A stretch of DNA of 47,896 nucleotides from Helicobacter sp. (GTDB lineage: Bacteria; Campylobacterota; Campylobacteria; Campylobacterales; Helicobacteraceae). Below the pieces are notes generated by a model, which was given only the letters and a program-made list of their open reading frames with translations, made no database searches and was not told where the DNA came from. Both the position numbers and the translations under genes were made by a program. The DNA lies in assembly GCA_022511145.1 (NCBI GenBank), contig JAFLSC010000013.1:1-47896 (forward strand), in the 5' to 3' direction. Below are positions 9,394 through 19,262 of the stretch, piece after piece. How positions within the stretch are numbered: the stretch's first letter is position 1; the number at the start of each line of letters is the position of its first letter.

Positions 9394-9795
9394 ATGGCAT
9401 TAGAAAATCTAGCCCCTGCAAAAGGGAGTGTTAAAAAAATTAAAAGAATAGGACGCGGACAAGGCAGTGGTATGGGTAAAACTTCCACAAGAGGCGGTAA
9501 AGGACAAACTGCAAGAACAGGGTCAAAACAAAAAAGAGGTTTTGAAGGTGGGCAGCAACCTTTACAAAGGAGATTGCCTAAAGTTGGTTTTACAAGTCGT
9601 ATCACAAAGCCTTATGCTATTAATGTGAGTCAAAATAAGGCAATCACTAATCTTTCTGAAATTACTTTTGAAACTCTAAAAAGCGTCTTTAAGATTCCTT
9701 CTTACATTACTAAAATCAAGCTCATAGGGGCTGATGCTAAAAATTTTGCCTCTAAAATCAAAGATGAAAGAATCACAACAAGCGGAAATAAATAA
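9394..9795 (+). CDS. rplO: 50S ribosomal protein L15
   Basis: 133 residues. L15 is a late assembly protein of the large subunit. The Gly/Arg-rich N-terminal part ([20 protein letters not shown] followed by GQTARTG and [18 protein letters not shown]) is characteristic; the C-terminal part is a little shorter than in E. coli (144). AAGGAG precedes the ATG; one-base overlap with secY. Confidence 0.97.
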   Translation: MALENLAPAKGSVKKIKRIGRGQGSGMGKTSTRGGKGQTARTGSKQKRGFEGGQQPLQRRLPKVGFTSRITKPYAINVSQNKAITNLSEITFETLKSVFKIPSYITKIKLIGADAKNFASKIKDERITTSGNK

Positions 9796-11054
9796 TGAAC
9801 AAAACGATTGTTAATAAGATTCTTATTACACTAGGCTTTCTTTTAGCCTATCGTGTATTAGCTTATGTGCCTGTACCCGGAGTCGATACCGGTGTGATTA
9901 AAGCTTTTTTTGATAATAATGCTGCTAATGCGTTGGGGCTTTTTAATATGTTTAGCGGTAATGCAGTTGAGCGTTTAAGTATCATTTCTTTAGGGATTAT
10001 GCCCTATATCACAGCTTCTATTATTATGGAATTATTAGCAGCTACTTTCCCCGAACTTGCAAAAATGAAAAAAGAACGTGATGGAATGCAAAAATATATG
10101 CAAATTGTCCGCTATGCCACGGTGGTTATTACCTTGATTCAAGCTATTGGTGTCTCTGTTGGACTAAGAAGTTTGGGGAATGGTCCTAATGGAGCGATTT
10201 TGATTGACCTTAATCTTTTTATTGCGATTTCAGCTTTTTCAATGCTGTGTGGCACAATGATGTTAATGTGGATTGGGGAGCAAATCACTCAAAGAGGTAT
10301 CGGCAATGGGATTAGCCTCATTATCTTTGCGGGGATTGTTTCGGGGATTCCTAGTGCGATTGCAGGGACTTTCAATCTTGTTAATACTAAAGAAATTAAT
10401 TGGCTTGTTTTATTGTTTGTATTTGCTATTATTATCGTTACGGTGCTTTGCATTATTTTTGTGGAGCTAGGGGAGAGGAGAGTTCCTGTATCTTACTCTC
10501 GTAAGGTGGTAATGCAAAATCAAGACAAAAGGATTATGAATTATATTCCTATTAAGCTCAATCTTAGTGGGGTGATTCCGCCGATTTTTGCCTCTGCTCT
10601 TTTGATGTTCCCTAGCACGATTTTGCAAGCCTCTTCAAATCAAACCATTATGAAGATTGCAGATTATTTGAATCCTAATGGCTATCTTTATAATTTCTTG
10701 ATGTTTTTGCTTGTGATTTTCTTTGCGTATTTTTATGCCTCTATTGTTTTTAACGCTAAAGATATTTCCGAAAATCTCAAACGGCAAGGTGGTTTTATCC
10801 CGGGTATCCGACCGGGCGAAGGAACAGCAACTTTCTTAAATGAGGTGGCAAGTAATTTAACCTTTTGGGGAGCTTTGTATTTGGCATTAATTTCAACACT
10901 CCCTTGGATTTTAGTTAAAGCAATGGATGTGCCTTTTTATTTTGGGGGGACAGCTGTTTTGATTGTCGTGCAAGTCGCAGTAGATACAATGCGGAAGATC
11001 GAAGCACAAATTTATATGAATAAATATAAAACACTTAGTGCGGTAGGATTGTAA
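9795..11054 (+). CDS. secY: protein translocase channel subunit SecY
   Basis: 419 residues with ten predicted membrane helices. SecY with SecE and SecG forms the Sec channel in the cytoplasmic membrane. Seen: RVLAYVPVPGVD (about 21-32) leading to the plug, ALGLFNMFSGNAVERLSI, the loop GERRVPVSYSRKV and the cytoplasmic loop KRQGGFIPGIRPGEGT at about 333-348, where SecA and ribosomes bind. It starts in the rplO stop and is followed two bases later by map, the usual order for the spc operon. Confidence 0.98.
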   Translation: MNKTIVNKILITLGFLLAYRVLAYVPVPGVDTGVIKAFFDNNAANALGLFNMFSGNAVERLSIISLGIMPYITASIIMELLAATFPELAKMKKERDGMQKYMQIVRYATVVITLIQAIGVSVGLRSLGNGPNGAILIDLNLFIAISAFSMLCGTMMLMWIGEQITQRGIGNGISLIIFAGIVSGIPSAIAGTFNLVNTKEINWLVLLFVFAIIIVTVLCIIFVELGERRVPVSYSRKVVMQNQDKRIMNYIPIKLNLSGVIPPIFASALLMFPSTILQASSNQTIMKIADYLNPNGYLYNFLMFLLVIFFAYFYASIVFNAKDISENLKRQGGFIPGIRPGEGTATFLNEVASNLTFWGALYLALISTLPWILVKAMDVPFYFGGTAVLIVVQVAVDTMRKIEAQIYMNKYKTLSAVGL

Positions 11055-11056
11055 GA

Positions 11057-11815
11057 ATGGCTGTTGCAATCCGAAAGCCTGCTGAAATTGAATCTTTAAG
11101 AAAAGCAAGCCAAATCGTTGCCAAAACGCTGAATTATCTTGAGGCTAATATCAAACCCGGATTGACTTTAGCACAGATTGATAAAATGGGCGAGGATTTT
11201 ATCCTCTCTTGTGGGGCAAGACCCTCTTTTAAGGGGTTATATGGTTTTGAAGGGTCAGTTTGTACTTCGGTTAATGAGGTTATTATCCACGGCATACCTA
11301 ATGATTATGCCCTAAAAGAAGGCGATATTATCGGCTTAGATATAGGGACAGAATTAGAGGGTTGGTATGGTGATGCAGCAATTACCTGCGGAGTAGGGGA
11401 GATTTCAGAGAGTGATGCTCGTTTGATTGCTTGTGCTAAAGAGGCTCTTTATTATGCGATTAAACATATTAAGGTGGGAATGCATTTTAAAGAATTAAGT
11501 GCTTTGTTGGAAAATTTTATTTTGGATTATGGTTATGTGCCTTTAAGGAGTTTTTGTGGGCACGGGATTGGCAGGAGACCTCACGAGGAACCAGAGATTC
11601 CTAATTATCTTGAAGGTAAAAAAGCAAAACAGGGCGATAAAATCAAAGAAGGAATGGTTTTTTGTATTGAACCGATGATTTGTCAAAAAGAGGGGACACC
11701 TAGAATCTTAGAGGATAAATGGAGCGTTGTTGCAACTGATGGTTTAAAAGGAAGCCATTATGAACACACAGTGGCAATTATCAAAGGTAAAGCAGAGATT
11801 TTATCGAGGGAGTAA
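11057..11815 (+). CDS. map: type I methionine aminopeptidase
   Basis: 252 residues. Removes the initiator methionine from nascent proteins. Metal-ligand motifs are in place: [16 protein letters not shown] (two aspartates, near residues 95 and 106), [13 protein letters not shown] (histidine near 169), CIEPMI (glutamate near 204) and the late glutamate in SHYEHTVAI. No N-terminal zinc-finger extension. Lies directly after secY; its end carries the ribosome site (GAGGGAG) of infA. Confidence 0.97.
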   Translation: MAVAIRKPAEIESLRKASQIVAKTLNYLEANIKPGLTLAQIDKMGEDFILSCGARPSFKGLYGFEGSVCTSVNEVIIHGIPNDYALKEGDIIGLDIGTELEGWYGDAAITCGVGEISESDARLIACAKEALYYAIKHIKVGMHFKELSALLENFILDYGYVPLRSFCGHGIGRRPHEEPEIPNYLEGKKAKQGDKIKEGMVFCIEPMICQKEGTPRILEDKWSVVATDGLKGSHYEHTVAIIKGKAEILSRE

Positions 11816-11816
11816 A

Positions 11817-12035
11817 ATGGCAAAAGATGATGTGATTGAAGTCGATGGAATTGTGCGGGAGGCATTGCCTAATGCTACCTTTCGTGTAGAATTAGAAAAT
11901 GGGCATATTATTTTATGTCATATTGCAGGGAGAATGCGAATGCATTATATTAAAATTTTACAAGGCGATAAGGTAAAAATTGAATTAACGCCTTATAGTT
12001 TGGATAAAGGAAGAATTACTTTTAGATATAAGTAG
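11817..12035 (+). CDS. infA: translation initiation factor IF-1
   Basis: 72 residues from ATG at 11817 ([20 protein letters not shown]), the standard IF-1 length. The in-frame start at 11760 inside map is rejected. IF-1 is a single S1/OB-fold domain that occupies the A site during initiation; [20 protein letters not shown] and the C-terminal [11 protein letters not shown] fit. Last gene before a 182-nt leader and new promoter. Confidence 0.96.
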   Translation: MAKDDVIEVDGIVREALPNATFRVELENGHIILCHIAGRMRMHYIKILQGDKVKIELTPYSLDKGRITFRYK

Positions 12036-12054
12036 TTTTTAATACGATTTGTGC

Positions 12055-12060
12055 TATAAT
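12055..12060 (+). promoter_or_regulatory. -10 of the rpmJ-alpha operon promoter
   Basis: TGTGCTATAATGC: a TATAAT at 12055-12060 with the upstream TG typical of extended -10 elements in this group. No clear -35. An imperfectly spaced hairpin (AATGCAAAA at 12058-12066 with TTTTGCATT at 12077-12085) overlaps the -10 and the expected start, and a CCCTTT/AAAGGG hairpin follows at 12144-12158. The untranslated leader would be about 150 nt. Confidence 0.65.
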
Positions 12061-12217
12061 GCAAAATTTCATTTCATTTTGCATTTGATTTTTAGTCGTT
12101 TAGGTTTTTTTGGATAAGCCTTTCGAGGACTTTAAACTTAATGCCCTTTTTTAAAGGGAAGCTTTTAATCAAAAGTAATTCAAAAAATAGGGCTTTGGCT
12201 CTCATAAGGAGTAAATT

Positions 12218-12331
12218 ATGAAAGTGAGACCTTCGGTTAAGAAAATGTGTGATAAGTGTAAGGTTATCAAGAGAAAAGGCGTGATTCGAGTGATTTGCGA
12301 GAATCCAAAACACAAACAAAGACAAGGATAA
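12218..12331 (+). CDS. rpmJ: 50S ribosomal protein L36
   Basis: 37 residues beginning [20 protein letters not shown]. Zinc-binding form: cysteines 11, 14 and 27 and histidine 32 are all present. L36 is a small late-assembly protein of the large subunit. AAGGAG precedes the ATG by a short spacer. It opens the alpha operon after the internal promoter; rpsM follows after 10 nt. Confidence 0.96.
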   Translation: MKVRPSVKKMCDKCKVIKRKGVIRVICENPKHKQRQG

Positions 12332-12341
12332 AGGAATAACA

Positions 12342-12710
12342 ATGGCGAGAATTGCTGGTGTTGATTTACCCAAAAAAAAGAGAATTGAATACGCTTTAAC
12401 CTATATCTATGGTATAGGTTTGAAGACTTCAAGAGATATTTTAAATGCTGTTAATATCTCTTATGATAAAAGGGTTCAAGACCTTGGTGAAGATGAAGTT
12501 TCTGTGATTTCAAAGGAAATTCAAGCTCACTATATCGTTGAGGGTGATTTGCGCAAAAAAGTAACAATGGATATTAAGGCTCTGATGGATTTGGGTAATT
12601 ATCGAGGTTTAAGACACAGAAAAGGACTTCCTGTTCGCGGACAGACAACGAAAAATAATGCAAGAACGCGTAAAGGTAAAAGAAAAACCGTAGGTAGTGC
12701 CTCAAAATAA
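12342..12710 (+). CDS. rpsM: 30S ribosomal protein S13
   Basis: 122 residues. S13 lies in the head and makes bridges with the large subunit. [20 protein letters not shown] is the family start; the helix-two-turn-helix RNA-binding part and the C-terminal [20 protein letters not shown] with [11 protein letters not shown] are clear. AAAGGAATAAC precedes the ATG. Confidence 0.98.
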   Translation: MARIAGVDLPKKKRIEYALTYIYGIGLKTSRDILNAVNISYDKRVQDLGEDEVSVISKEIQAHYIVEGDLRKKVTMDIKALMDLGNYRGLRHRKGLPVRGQTTKNNARTRKGKRKTVGSASK

Positions 12711-12719
12711 GGAGTGTAA

Positions 12720-13112
12720 ATGGCAAAAAGAAATACAAGTAAAAAGAGAGTCGTTAAGAAAAATATTGCTAAGGGAATTGTCCATATTTCCGCAGGTTTT
12801 AATAACACAAGTGTAACAATTTCTGATGAAATGGGCAATGTGATTTGTTGGAGTACTGCAGGAGCATTAGGATTTAAAGGGAGCAAAAAATCTACTCCTT
12901 ATGCTGCACAGCAAGCCGTAGAAGATGCCGTAGCTAAAGCAAAAGAACACGGCATAAAAGAGCTTGGAGTGAAAATTCAAGGTCCCGGTAGCGGTAGAGA
13001 AACAGCAGTGAAAAGTTTAGGTGGTATTGAAGGAATAAAAATTTTATGGTTTAAAGATGTTACTCCTTTACCCCACAATGGTTGTCGCCCACCTAAAAGA
13101 AGAAGAGTATAA
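12720..13112 (+). CDS. rpsK: 30S ribosomal protein S11
   Basis: 130 residues. S11 lies on the platform near the Shine-Dalgarno helix. [20 protein letters not shown] at about 18-37, [17 protein letters not shown] and the C-terminal [18 protein letters not shown] are diagnostic. AAGGAG precedes the ATG. Confidence 0.98.
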   Translation: MAKRNTSKKRVVKKNIAKGIVHISAGFNNTSVTISDEMGNVICWSTAGALGFKGSKKSTPYAAQQAVEDAVAKAKEHGIKELGVKIQGPGSGRETAVKSLGGIEGIKILWFKDVTPLPHNGCRPPKRRRV

Positions 13113-13121
13113 GGAGTTAAT

Positions 13122-13748
13122 ATGGCAAGATACAGAGGTCCTGTAGAAAAAATTGAAAGAAGATTTGGTGTCAGTCTCGCTCTCAAAGGTGAAAGAAGAT
13201 TAGCAGGTAAAAGTGCTCTTGATAAACGTCCTTATGGTCCTGGTCAGCACGGACAAAGAAGAGGAAAAATCTCTGAATACGGCATTCAGTTAAGAGAAAA
13301 GCAAAAAGCAAGAATGATGTATGGAATTTCTGAAAAACAATTTCACTCTATTTTTGTTGAGGCAAATAGGCTAGAAGGCAATACGGGAGAGAATCTTATT
13401 AAATTGATTGAAAGACGATTGGATAATGTCGTCTATCGAATGGGATTTGCAACAACAAGACGATTTGCAAGACAGCTTGTAACACACGGGCATATTCTTG
13501 TTGATGGTAAAGTTTTGAATATTCCTTCAGCTTTTGTTGGTGTGGGGCAAAAAATTGAGATTTGTGAGAAAACGAAGAAAAATCCGCAGATTCAAAGAGC
13601 TATTGAATTAACCAAACAAACGGGTATTGTTCCTTGGGTTGATGTAGATCAAGAAAAAGTGTTTGGGATTTTTACAAGATTACCCGAGAGAGAAGAGGTT
13701 GTAATTCCCGTAGAGGAAAGGTTAATTGTTGAGTTATACTCTAAATAA
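13122..13748 (+). CDS. rpsD: 30S ribosomal protein S4
   Basis: 208 residues. S4 initiates small-subunit assembly and in E. coli represses the alpha operon. The N-terminus lacks the four cysteines of zinc-containing S4 forms, so it is the zinc-free type, while S14 and L36 here keep their zinc ligands. The S4 RNA-binding domain contains [20 protein letters not shown] and [18 protein letters not shown] at about 103-140. AAGGAG precedes the ATG. Confidence 0.98.
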   Translation: MARYRGPVEKIERRFGVSLALKGERRLAGKSALDKRPYGPGQHGQRRGKISEYGIQLREKQKARMMYGISEKQFHSIFVEANRLEGNTGENLIKLIERRLDNVVYRMGFATTRRFARQLVTHGHILVDGKVLNIPSAFVGVGQKIEICEKTKKNPQIQRAIELTKQTGIVPWVDVDQEKVFGIFTRLPEREEVVIPVEERLIVELYSK

Positions 13749-13768
13749 GATTCAAGAAGGATATTGGT

Positions 13769-14764
13769 ATGAAAAGTATTAAAACCTCTCCTCATATTCC
13801 TACAAAGATTGAGGCGTGTGAAACAGGTAAAAATAGAGTCCAAATCTCTGCTTATCCCTTCGAGTTTGGTTATGCAATTACCCTAGCCCACCCTTTGAGG
13901 AGATTGTTATTAGGAAGTTCAGTGGGATTTGCTCCTACGGCTTTACATATTGAGGGTGTTGCACATGAATTTGATTCTATTCGGGGTGTCGTTGAAGATG
14001 TCTCCCATTTTATCGTCAATCTTAAAACCATTCGTTTTAAAATTAACGATGAAAGTGAAAGGGTAGTGGTTGATTACAAATTCAAAGGGTCAAGACTAAT
14101 TACAGGGGCAGATTTGTGCAATGATATTGTTGATGTGGTAACTAAAGATGTTTATTTAGCTACGATTAATGAAGATGCTGAACTTAATTTTTCAGTTATT
14201 ATTCATAAAGGGATTGGGTTTGTTCCTAGCGAAGAGATACGCTCTAATACTCCTGAAGGATTTATCCCTTTAGATGCTTATTTTACGCCTGTTACAAATG
14301 TAACTTATGCGATAGAGAATGTGCTTTTAGAAGATGATCCTAATTATGAAAAGATTGTGTTTGATATTCAAACTGATGGGCAAGTTGATCCTTTAATGGC
14401 GTTCAAAAATGCCCTAAGTGTTATGCATAAGCAAATGGCAATCTTTAATGCAGAGCTTAATATTGAAGTGCCAGAGATTAATCTTCCTGAAGCTGAACAC
14501 CCTGAACTAAAAACTTTACTCCAAACGATTGAGAGCTTAAATCTTAGTGCAAGATGCTTTAATTGTTTAGATAGGACAGGTATTAAGTTTTTAGGTGAGT
14601 TAGTTTTACTTAGTGAAGACCAAATTAAAAATATTAAAAATTTAGGTAAAAAATCACTTGATGAAATTACAGCAAAATTAGATGAGTTAGGTTATCCCAT
14701 AGATAAAGATATTCCTGATGATTTAATGCAACTACTCAAAAAGAAATTCTCGAGTGAAAAATAA
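13769..14764 (+). CDS. rpoA: RNA polymerase alpha subunit
   Basis: 331 residues. The N-terminal domain dimerises and assembles beta and beta prime (FGYAITLAHPLRRLLLGSSV at about 32-51). After a linker around residue 240, the C-terminal domain carries the helix-hairpin-helix LNLSARCFNCLDRTGIKFLG and NLGKKSLDEI that bind UP elements and activators. AAGGAT lies before the ATG. Sits between rpsD and rplQ as in most bacteria. Confidence 0.98.
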   Translation: MKSIKTSPHIPTKIEACETGKNRVQISAYPFEFGYAITLAHPLRRLLLGSSVGFAPTALHIEGVAHEFDSIRGVVEDVSHFIVNLKTIRFKINDESERVVVDYKFKGSRLITGADLCNDIVDVVTKDVYLATINEDAELNFSVIIHKGIGFVPSEEIRSNTPEGFIPLDAYFTPVTNVTYAIENVLLEDDPNYEKIVFDIQTDGQVDPLMAFKNALSVMHKQMAIFNAELNIEVPEINLPEAEHPELKTLLQTIESLNLSARCFNCLDRTGIKFLGELVLLSEDQIKNIKNLGKKSLDEITAKLDELGYPIDKDIPDDLMQLLKKKFSSEK

Positions 14765-14773
14765 GGATAACAA

Positions 14774-15124
14774 ATGAGACACGGACACGGATATAGAAAA
14801 CTCGGGAGGACTTCCTCCCATCGAAAGGCTTTGTTGAAAAATCTTTCAATCGCTTTAATTGCTAGTGGCAAAATTGAAACAACCTTGCAAAAAGCAAAGG
14901 AATTGCAAAGTTATTTTGAAAAGCTCATCACTAAGGCAAGAAAAAATGATAGTATGGCTCATCGTTTGGTATTTTCCCATTTGCAGCACAAAATATCTGT
15001 GAAAAAATTGGTAACTGAAATTGCCCCTAAATATACTGATAAAAAAGGTGGCTATACAAGAATTATTAAAACACGTTTAAGAAAGGGTGATGCTGCTGAA
15101 ATGGCAATTATTGAATTAGTGTAA
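14774..15124 (+). CDS. rplQ: 50S ribosomal protein L17
   Basis: 116 residues. [20 protein letters not shown] is the invariant start (MRHxxxxxKLGRxxxHRxAL); the C-terminal [20 protein letters not shown] matches. L17 lies near the tunnel exit. Last gene of the alpha operon; a weak terminator-like structure follows at about 15186-15211. Confidence 0.98.
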   Translation: MRHGHGYRKLGRTSSHRKALLKNLSIALIASGKIETTLQKAKELQSYFEKLITKARKNDSMAHRLVFSHLQHKISVKKLVTEIAPKYTDKKGGYTRIIKTRLRKGDAAEMAIIELV

Positions 15125-15185
15125 TCTTAAAAGTTTTGCGAGAGAAAATTTGGGATAATTTTCAAACGCAAAGCTTATTATTTCA

Positions 15186-15211
15186 CTAAAAGGTGTTTTA
15201 GCCCTTTTTTA
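15186..15211 (+). terminator. possible weak terminator after rplQ
   Basis: CTAAAA (15186-15191), loop GGTG, TTTTAG (15196-15201), then CCC and six T. The stem is only six mostly A-T pairs, so termination may be partial. Confidence 0.35.
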
Positions 15212-15261
15212 ACCTTTAAAATCTCAAATTTTGCTTTTATTTTAATTTAAAAAAATTTTGG

Positions 15262-15267
15262 TATAAT
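15262..15267 (+). promoter_or_regulatory. -10 of the rpoD promoter
   Basis: TTTTGGTATAATGC: TATAAT at 15262-15267, 37 bp before the rpoD ATG, preceded by an AT-rich stretch. AGAAAGGAG at 15291-15299 is the ribosome site. Confidence 0.65.
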
Positions 15268-15303
15268 GCAAACCTTTTCTAAAAATCCTAGAAAGGAGTT
15301 TAA

Positions 15304-17166
15304 ATGTCTGCAAAAACCATTAATCAGCACTTAGAAGAACTATTCAAATCGGATTCTAAATATGTCTCTTATGAAAAAGTTGCTCAAGTTTTAGTCAAAC
15401 AGCCCACCGCAGCCCAAGCCAAAAAAGTAACCGAGTATGCTAAAAAATATAATAAAAAATTAATGGCAGAATCTGAAGTGGCAAAACTTCTTAATCAAGA
15501 TGATGCAAGAAAAATCAAAGAAGACAAAAAACGACTCTTAGATGATGAGCTTGAAGAAGAATTTGACTTTATGAAAGAGCGTGAGCTTTTGGAATGGAGC
15601 CGTAGCGATAGTCCTGTGAGAATGTATTTGCGTGAAATGGGACAGATTCCCCTACTCACACGAGAAGATGAAGTAGATTTGAGCAAGAATATCGAATTAG
15701 GCGAAAATATCATTCTTGATGCGATTTGTTCTGTGCCTTATTTGATTGATTTTATCCTAGATTACAAAGAAGCCTTGATTAATCGCGAAAGACGCGTTAA
15801 GGAGCTTTTTAAGAGTTTTGATGATGAGGAAGATGAGGAAGAATCTAGCGAACTAGAAGATTTAGATGAACTCGATGAAAGCGAGGGAGGCGAAGAGGAA
15901 ACTAAAAAATCTATCAGCAAAAAAGACCAAAAACGGGTAGAAAAAGTTTTAGTGAGTTTTAAAAGTCTAGAAAAAGCTAAAAAAGATTGGCTTAAGGTTT
16001 GGGAAAAAGAAAATCTTGATGACTCTAAAAATCAAGATATTTTGCTCTTGCTCACACTCGCTCACAAAAAGCAATTTTTAAAAGAAAAATTGCTTGATTT
16101 AGGACCCACAAGTAAGCTTATTAATGAGCTAGTTAAAGCAATGGAAAACACAATCAAAAGTGATGAAGGCTTTGAGAGAGAACTCAAACGATTAGAATAT
16201 CGCCTACCGCTCTTTAATGATATTTTGCTTGAAAATCACCGCAAGATTCTTGAAAATATTACAGAAATGTCTAAAAGTGATATTACTGCTGCTGTGCCAG
16301 AGACAACGATGGTTTCTACTTATATGGAAATCAAAAAGCTTTTTCAAACTAAATTAGCGAGTGAAGGAAGCTTTGATTTAGAGCCAGAGAAACTCAAACA
16401 GATTTTGGAGCAAATCAAAAGAGGAAAAGATATTGCCGATAAGGCTAAAACCAAAATGGCAAAATCAAATTTGCGGCTTGTTGTAAGTATTGCCAAACGT
16501 TACACCAACCGCGGACTACCTTTTTTGGATTTAATCCAAGAGGGAAATATTGGCTTAATGAAAGCGGTGGATAAATTTGAATACAAAAAAGGCTATAAAT
16601 TCTCAACTTATGCGACTTGGTGGATTCGTCAAGCAATATCGCGTGCGATTGCAGACCAAGCAAGGACGATTAGGATTCCTATTCATATGATTGAAACCAT
16701 TAATCGCATTAATAAAATTATGCGTAAATTCTTGCAAGAAGAAGGGAAAGAGCCTGATATTGAAAAAATCGCACAAGAAGTGGGATTGCCAGTTGATAAA
16801 GTTAAAAATGTTATCAAAATCACAAAAGAACCTATTAGCCTTGAAGCTCCTATTGGTAATGGAGAAGATGGAAAGTTTGGGGATTTTGTTGAGGATAAAA
16901 GTGCAACCGGACCAATGGACCATATCCTAAAAGAAGATTTAAAATCACAAATTGACGATGTGCTAGACCAACTTAATGAGCGTGAAAAAGCTGTGATTCG
17001 TATGCGATTTGGGCTTTTAGATGATGAATCTGATAGAACACTAGAAGAGATTGGAAAAGAACTCAATGTTACAAGGGAGAGAGTAAGACAGATTGAATCA
17101 AGTGCTATTAAAAAGCTCAAACATCCAAAAGTAGGACGAAAACTCAAAAACTATATTGAGGATTAA
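15304..17166 (+). CDS. rpoD: primary sigma factor RpoD (sigma70/sigma80)
   Basis: 620 residues. Directs RNA polymerase to housekeeping promoters. Region 1.2 is seen as [20 protein letters not shown] (about 101-120); regions 2.1-2.4 as [40 protein letters not shown] and [20 protein letters not shown]; region 4.2 as [20 protein letters not shown] (about 579-598). Between regions 1.2 and 2 is a non-conserved insert with a very acidic run of Asp, Glu and Ser at about 173-199. Own promoter; a 96-bp repeat element follows the gene. Confidence 0.97.
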   Translation: MSAKTINQHLEELFKSDSKYVSYEKVAQVLVKQPTAAQAKKVTEYAKKYNKKLMAESEVAKLLNQDDARKIKEDKKRLLDDELEEEFDFMKERELLEWSRSDSPVRMYLREMGQIPLLTREDEVDLSKNIELGENIILDAICSVPYLIDFILDYKEALINRERRVKELFKSFDDEEDEEESSELEDLDELDESEGGEEETKKSISKKDQKRVEKVLVSFKSLEKAKKDWLKVWEKENLDDSKNQDILLLLTLAHKKQFLKEKLLDLGPTSKLINELVKAMENTIKSDEGFERELKRLEYRLPLFNDILLENHRKILENITEMSKSDITAAVPETTMVSTYMEIKKLFQTKLASEGSFDLEPEKLKQILEQIKRGKDIADKAKTKMAKSNLRLVVSIAKRYTNRGLPFLDLIQEGNIGLMKAVDKFEYKKGYKFSTYATWWIRQAISRAIADQARTIRIPIHMIETINRINKIMRKFLQEEGKEPDIEKIAQEVGLPVDKVKNVIKITKEPISLEAPIGNGEDGKFGDFVEDKSATGPMDHILKEDLKSQIDDVLDQLNEREKAVIRMRFGLLDDESDRTLEEIGKELNVTRERVRQIESSAIKKLKHPKVGRKLKNYIED

Positions 17167-17176
17167 ATTCAATCTT

Positions 17177-17272
17177 TCGTCATTGCAAAGTGTTCTGCCA
17201 AAGCAATTTCAACAAAAAATTGCCGCGAAAATTTAACGATTTTTCTCGCAATGAAACCTATTGCAATGACGA
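17177..17272. repeat. 96-bp repeat element with 12-bp perfect inverted ends
   Basis: TCGTCATTGCAA at 17177-17188 is the exact complement of TTGCAATGACGA at 17261-17272. Inside lie CAAAGCAATTTC, TTGCCGCGAAAA and TTTCTCGCAATGA, words shared with the other dispersed repeats of the window. It fills the gap between rpoD and the next gene and may fold into a hairpin that ends rpoD transcription. Confidence 0.55.
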
Positions 17273-17309
17273 TACTGCATACAATCTTAAAGTTTTTTAA
17301 AGGGAGAAA

Positions 17310-19256
17310 ATGAGAAAGATTTTTACGCAAATTTGTGTTTTTGCTTTTTTATTTCTGCTTGTCTTTAGCATTATGCGTTTATTTATGACTTATCATTTTG
17401 CTTCAAATGAAGCTTATAGTGAGCTTGCAAAGATGTTTTTTGTCGGTTTTAGAATGGATTTAAAAACTTTGGGTTATCTTTTTTTACCTTTTTTACTTGC
17501 TATGCTTTTTTATCCTTTGCTTAAAAGCGTAGTGGGGGGGGGGCAACACTCGTTAATTCTTAAAATCTATACCTTTGCTTCAAGCCTCTATCTTGCTGTT
17601 ATATCCTTTCTTTGCCTTGTTTTTGCCTTCATCAATTTTTATTATTATGAGATGTATAAAAATAAAATCGATATTTTTATCTTTGGTTTAAAAGATGATG
17701 ATACAGCAGCACTTTTTTCTATCATTTTTAAGGATTATCCTGTATTAACTTTAAGTGCTTTAGCTCTTATTTTTAGCATTTTTTGTGTGTTTTTAAACCT
17801 TGCAATTCTAAAAGTAAAAATCAAAAAAATCTCTTTAAAAACCCGCACGATTTTTTTGCTCAATCTTTGCTTTGTCCTTTTGTATTTTGCAAGTTTAAGA
17901 GGACATAATCTTAGATATGATTATTATGAATTTTCACCTTCAAAAGTTATCAATGAACTTTGCACAAATCCTATCTTAGCCTTTTACTGGGCATTAAAAA
18001 GCTATAATAAAAGTTTAGATTTAAAACCTCTACCTAAAGAGCAAGGAGAAATCCTACAAGCACAGCTTTTTCCGCTTCTTCAAAAAAGTGCCAAAAATGA
18101 TTTAGCGGAGCTAAAACCTCATATTTATTTTAATCTAATGGAGAGTTTTGGCTTGAATGTGCTTGAATTTAGTGATGAAAAATACAATCTTTTAGGGCAT
18201 TTAGAGAAACATTTTAAAGAGGATTTTGTTTTTAAAAGATTTTTATCAAGCACTAATGGAACACTTGATTCTACAATGAATTTGCTTTTTATTAATCCTA
18301 TTAGAGGGCTTTCAACCTCGAAATTTTCAAGAATAAAACTTGCTTTTACACCCTTAGAACTCTATAAACAAGCAGGATATAAAATCATTTTTGTAACTTC
18401 AGGCAAAGGAGTTTTATATAATTTTAAAGAATTTGCAGAAGCTAATGGAGTAGAACTTTTTATCGATGCAAATACTCTTTTACAAGAATATCCTAAGGCA
18501 AAAGAAAAAATCCATAGATATGGCGTTGCTGACGAGTTTATGTATGAAAAAATTTTTGAACTTTTAAAAGAAGCTAAAGAACCGCTTTTCATTATGTCTT
18601 TAAGTGTCTCAAACCACCCTCCTTTTGAACATAAAATCGATGAGGAATTGCTTGATTTTAATGAAATTCCCCAAAATTTGCTTGATAAATTTTCTAATAA
18701 TGCCAAAGATTATTTAAGATATTACACTTACGCTAATGATGAATTTGGCAAATTTTTAGACAAAATAAAAACGAGTGCTTTCAAGGATAAAATTATCATC
18801 GCTGCAACAGGGGACCATAGAACAAGAAATTTTAGCATTGATTTTGAGAGCCAAAAAGCCTTTGCTTATAGTGTGCCTTTTTATCTTTATGTGCCAAAAA
18901 TTTTTCAAAAAGAACTTTACTACGATAAAAACCGCATAGGCTCGCATAAGGATATTTTTCCTACACTTTATGATTTGAGTTTAAGCGAAGTTGAATTTTT
19001 AAGTCTTGGGGGACGCAGTATGTTAAAACCTCCAACAGATTCTAAGTTTGAATTTGGCTTTAATACAGAAGTTTTCATTGATGAAAAGGGTATATATCCT
19101 AAAAATTCTCCTCAAGGATATTTTTATGAAAATAATGCAACTCTTAAAGACAATAACGAAGCTTTCGAACTTGATAGCACTCATCAAAATTTCTTTAAGC
19201 TTTATGAGGAACTTAATTTGTGGCAGCTAGAATGGAGATTAAATCTTTTGGATTAA
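17310..19256 (+). CDS. membrane sulfatase / LTA-synthase-family transferase with poly-G tract
   Basis: 648 residues. About five N-terminal membrane helices (to about residue 195) are followed by a periplasmic alkaline-phosphatase/sulfatase fold: NLMESFGLN (metal ligand Glu, near 276), SSTNGTLDSTMNLL (candidate nucleophile Thr, near 313-322), SNHPPFEHK (near 433) and GDHRTRN (Asp-His metal ligands, near 500). Members of this family move phosphoglycerol or phosphoethanolamine onto surface glycans or lipids; C. jejuni Cj1055c appears to be a similar protein. Substrate unknown. Ten consecutive G at 17534-17543 encode V-G-G-G at about 75-78; either one-base change in length gives a stop within about 10 codons, so the gene is likely phase variable and is ON here. 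GGGAG precedes the ATG. Confidence 0.8.
   Translation: MRKIFTQICVFAFLFLLVFSIMRLFMTYHFASNEAYSELAKMFFVGFRMDLKTLGYLFLPFLLAMLFYPLLKSVVGGGQHSLILKIYTFASSLYLAVISFLCLVFAFINFYYYEMYKNKIDIFIFGLKDDDTAALFSIIFKDYPVLTLSALALIFSIFCVFLNLAILKVKIKKISLKTRTIFLLNLCFVLLYFASLRGHNLRYDYYEFSPSKVINELCTNPILAFYWALKSYNKSLDLKPLPKEQGEILQAQLFPLLQKSAKNDLAELKPHIYFNLMESFGLNVLEFSDEKYNLLGHLEKHFKEDFVFKRFLSSTNGTLDSTMNLLFINPIRGLSTSKFSRIKLAFTPLELYKQAGYKIIFVTSGKGVLYNFKEFAEANGVELFIDANTLLQEYPKAKEKIHRYGVADEFMYEKIFELLKEAKEPLFIMSLSVSNHPPFEHKIDEELLDFNEIPQNLLDKFSNNAKDYLRYYTYANDEFGKFLDKIKTSAFKDKIIIAATGDHRTRNFSIDFESQKAFAYSVPFYLYVPKIFQKELYYDKNRIGSHKDIFPTLYDLSLSEVEFLSLGGRSMLKPPTDSKFEFGFNTEVFIDEKGIYPKNSPQGYFYENNATLKDNNEAFELDSTHQNFFKLYEELNLWQLEWRLNLLD
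17534..17543 (+). repeat. homopolymeric G10 tract inside a reading frame
   Basis: Ten G in a row in an otherwise AT-rich gene. With nine G the frame reads on to CGT TAA; with eleven G it reads on to AAT TCT TAA. Long G tracts in surface-structure genes are the standard slipped-strand phase-variation switch of Campylobacter and Helicobacter. Confidence 0.9.
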
Positions 19257-19262
19257 CTATTT

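Noticed and set aside
16445..17147. Several minus-strand open frames inside rpoD
   Set aside because: Shadows of rpoD; composition is that of the complement of a helical, Lys/Glu-rich protein.
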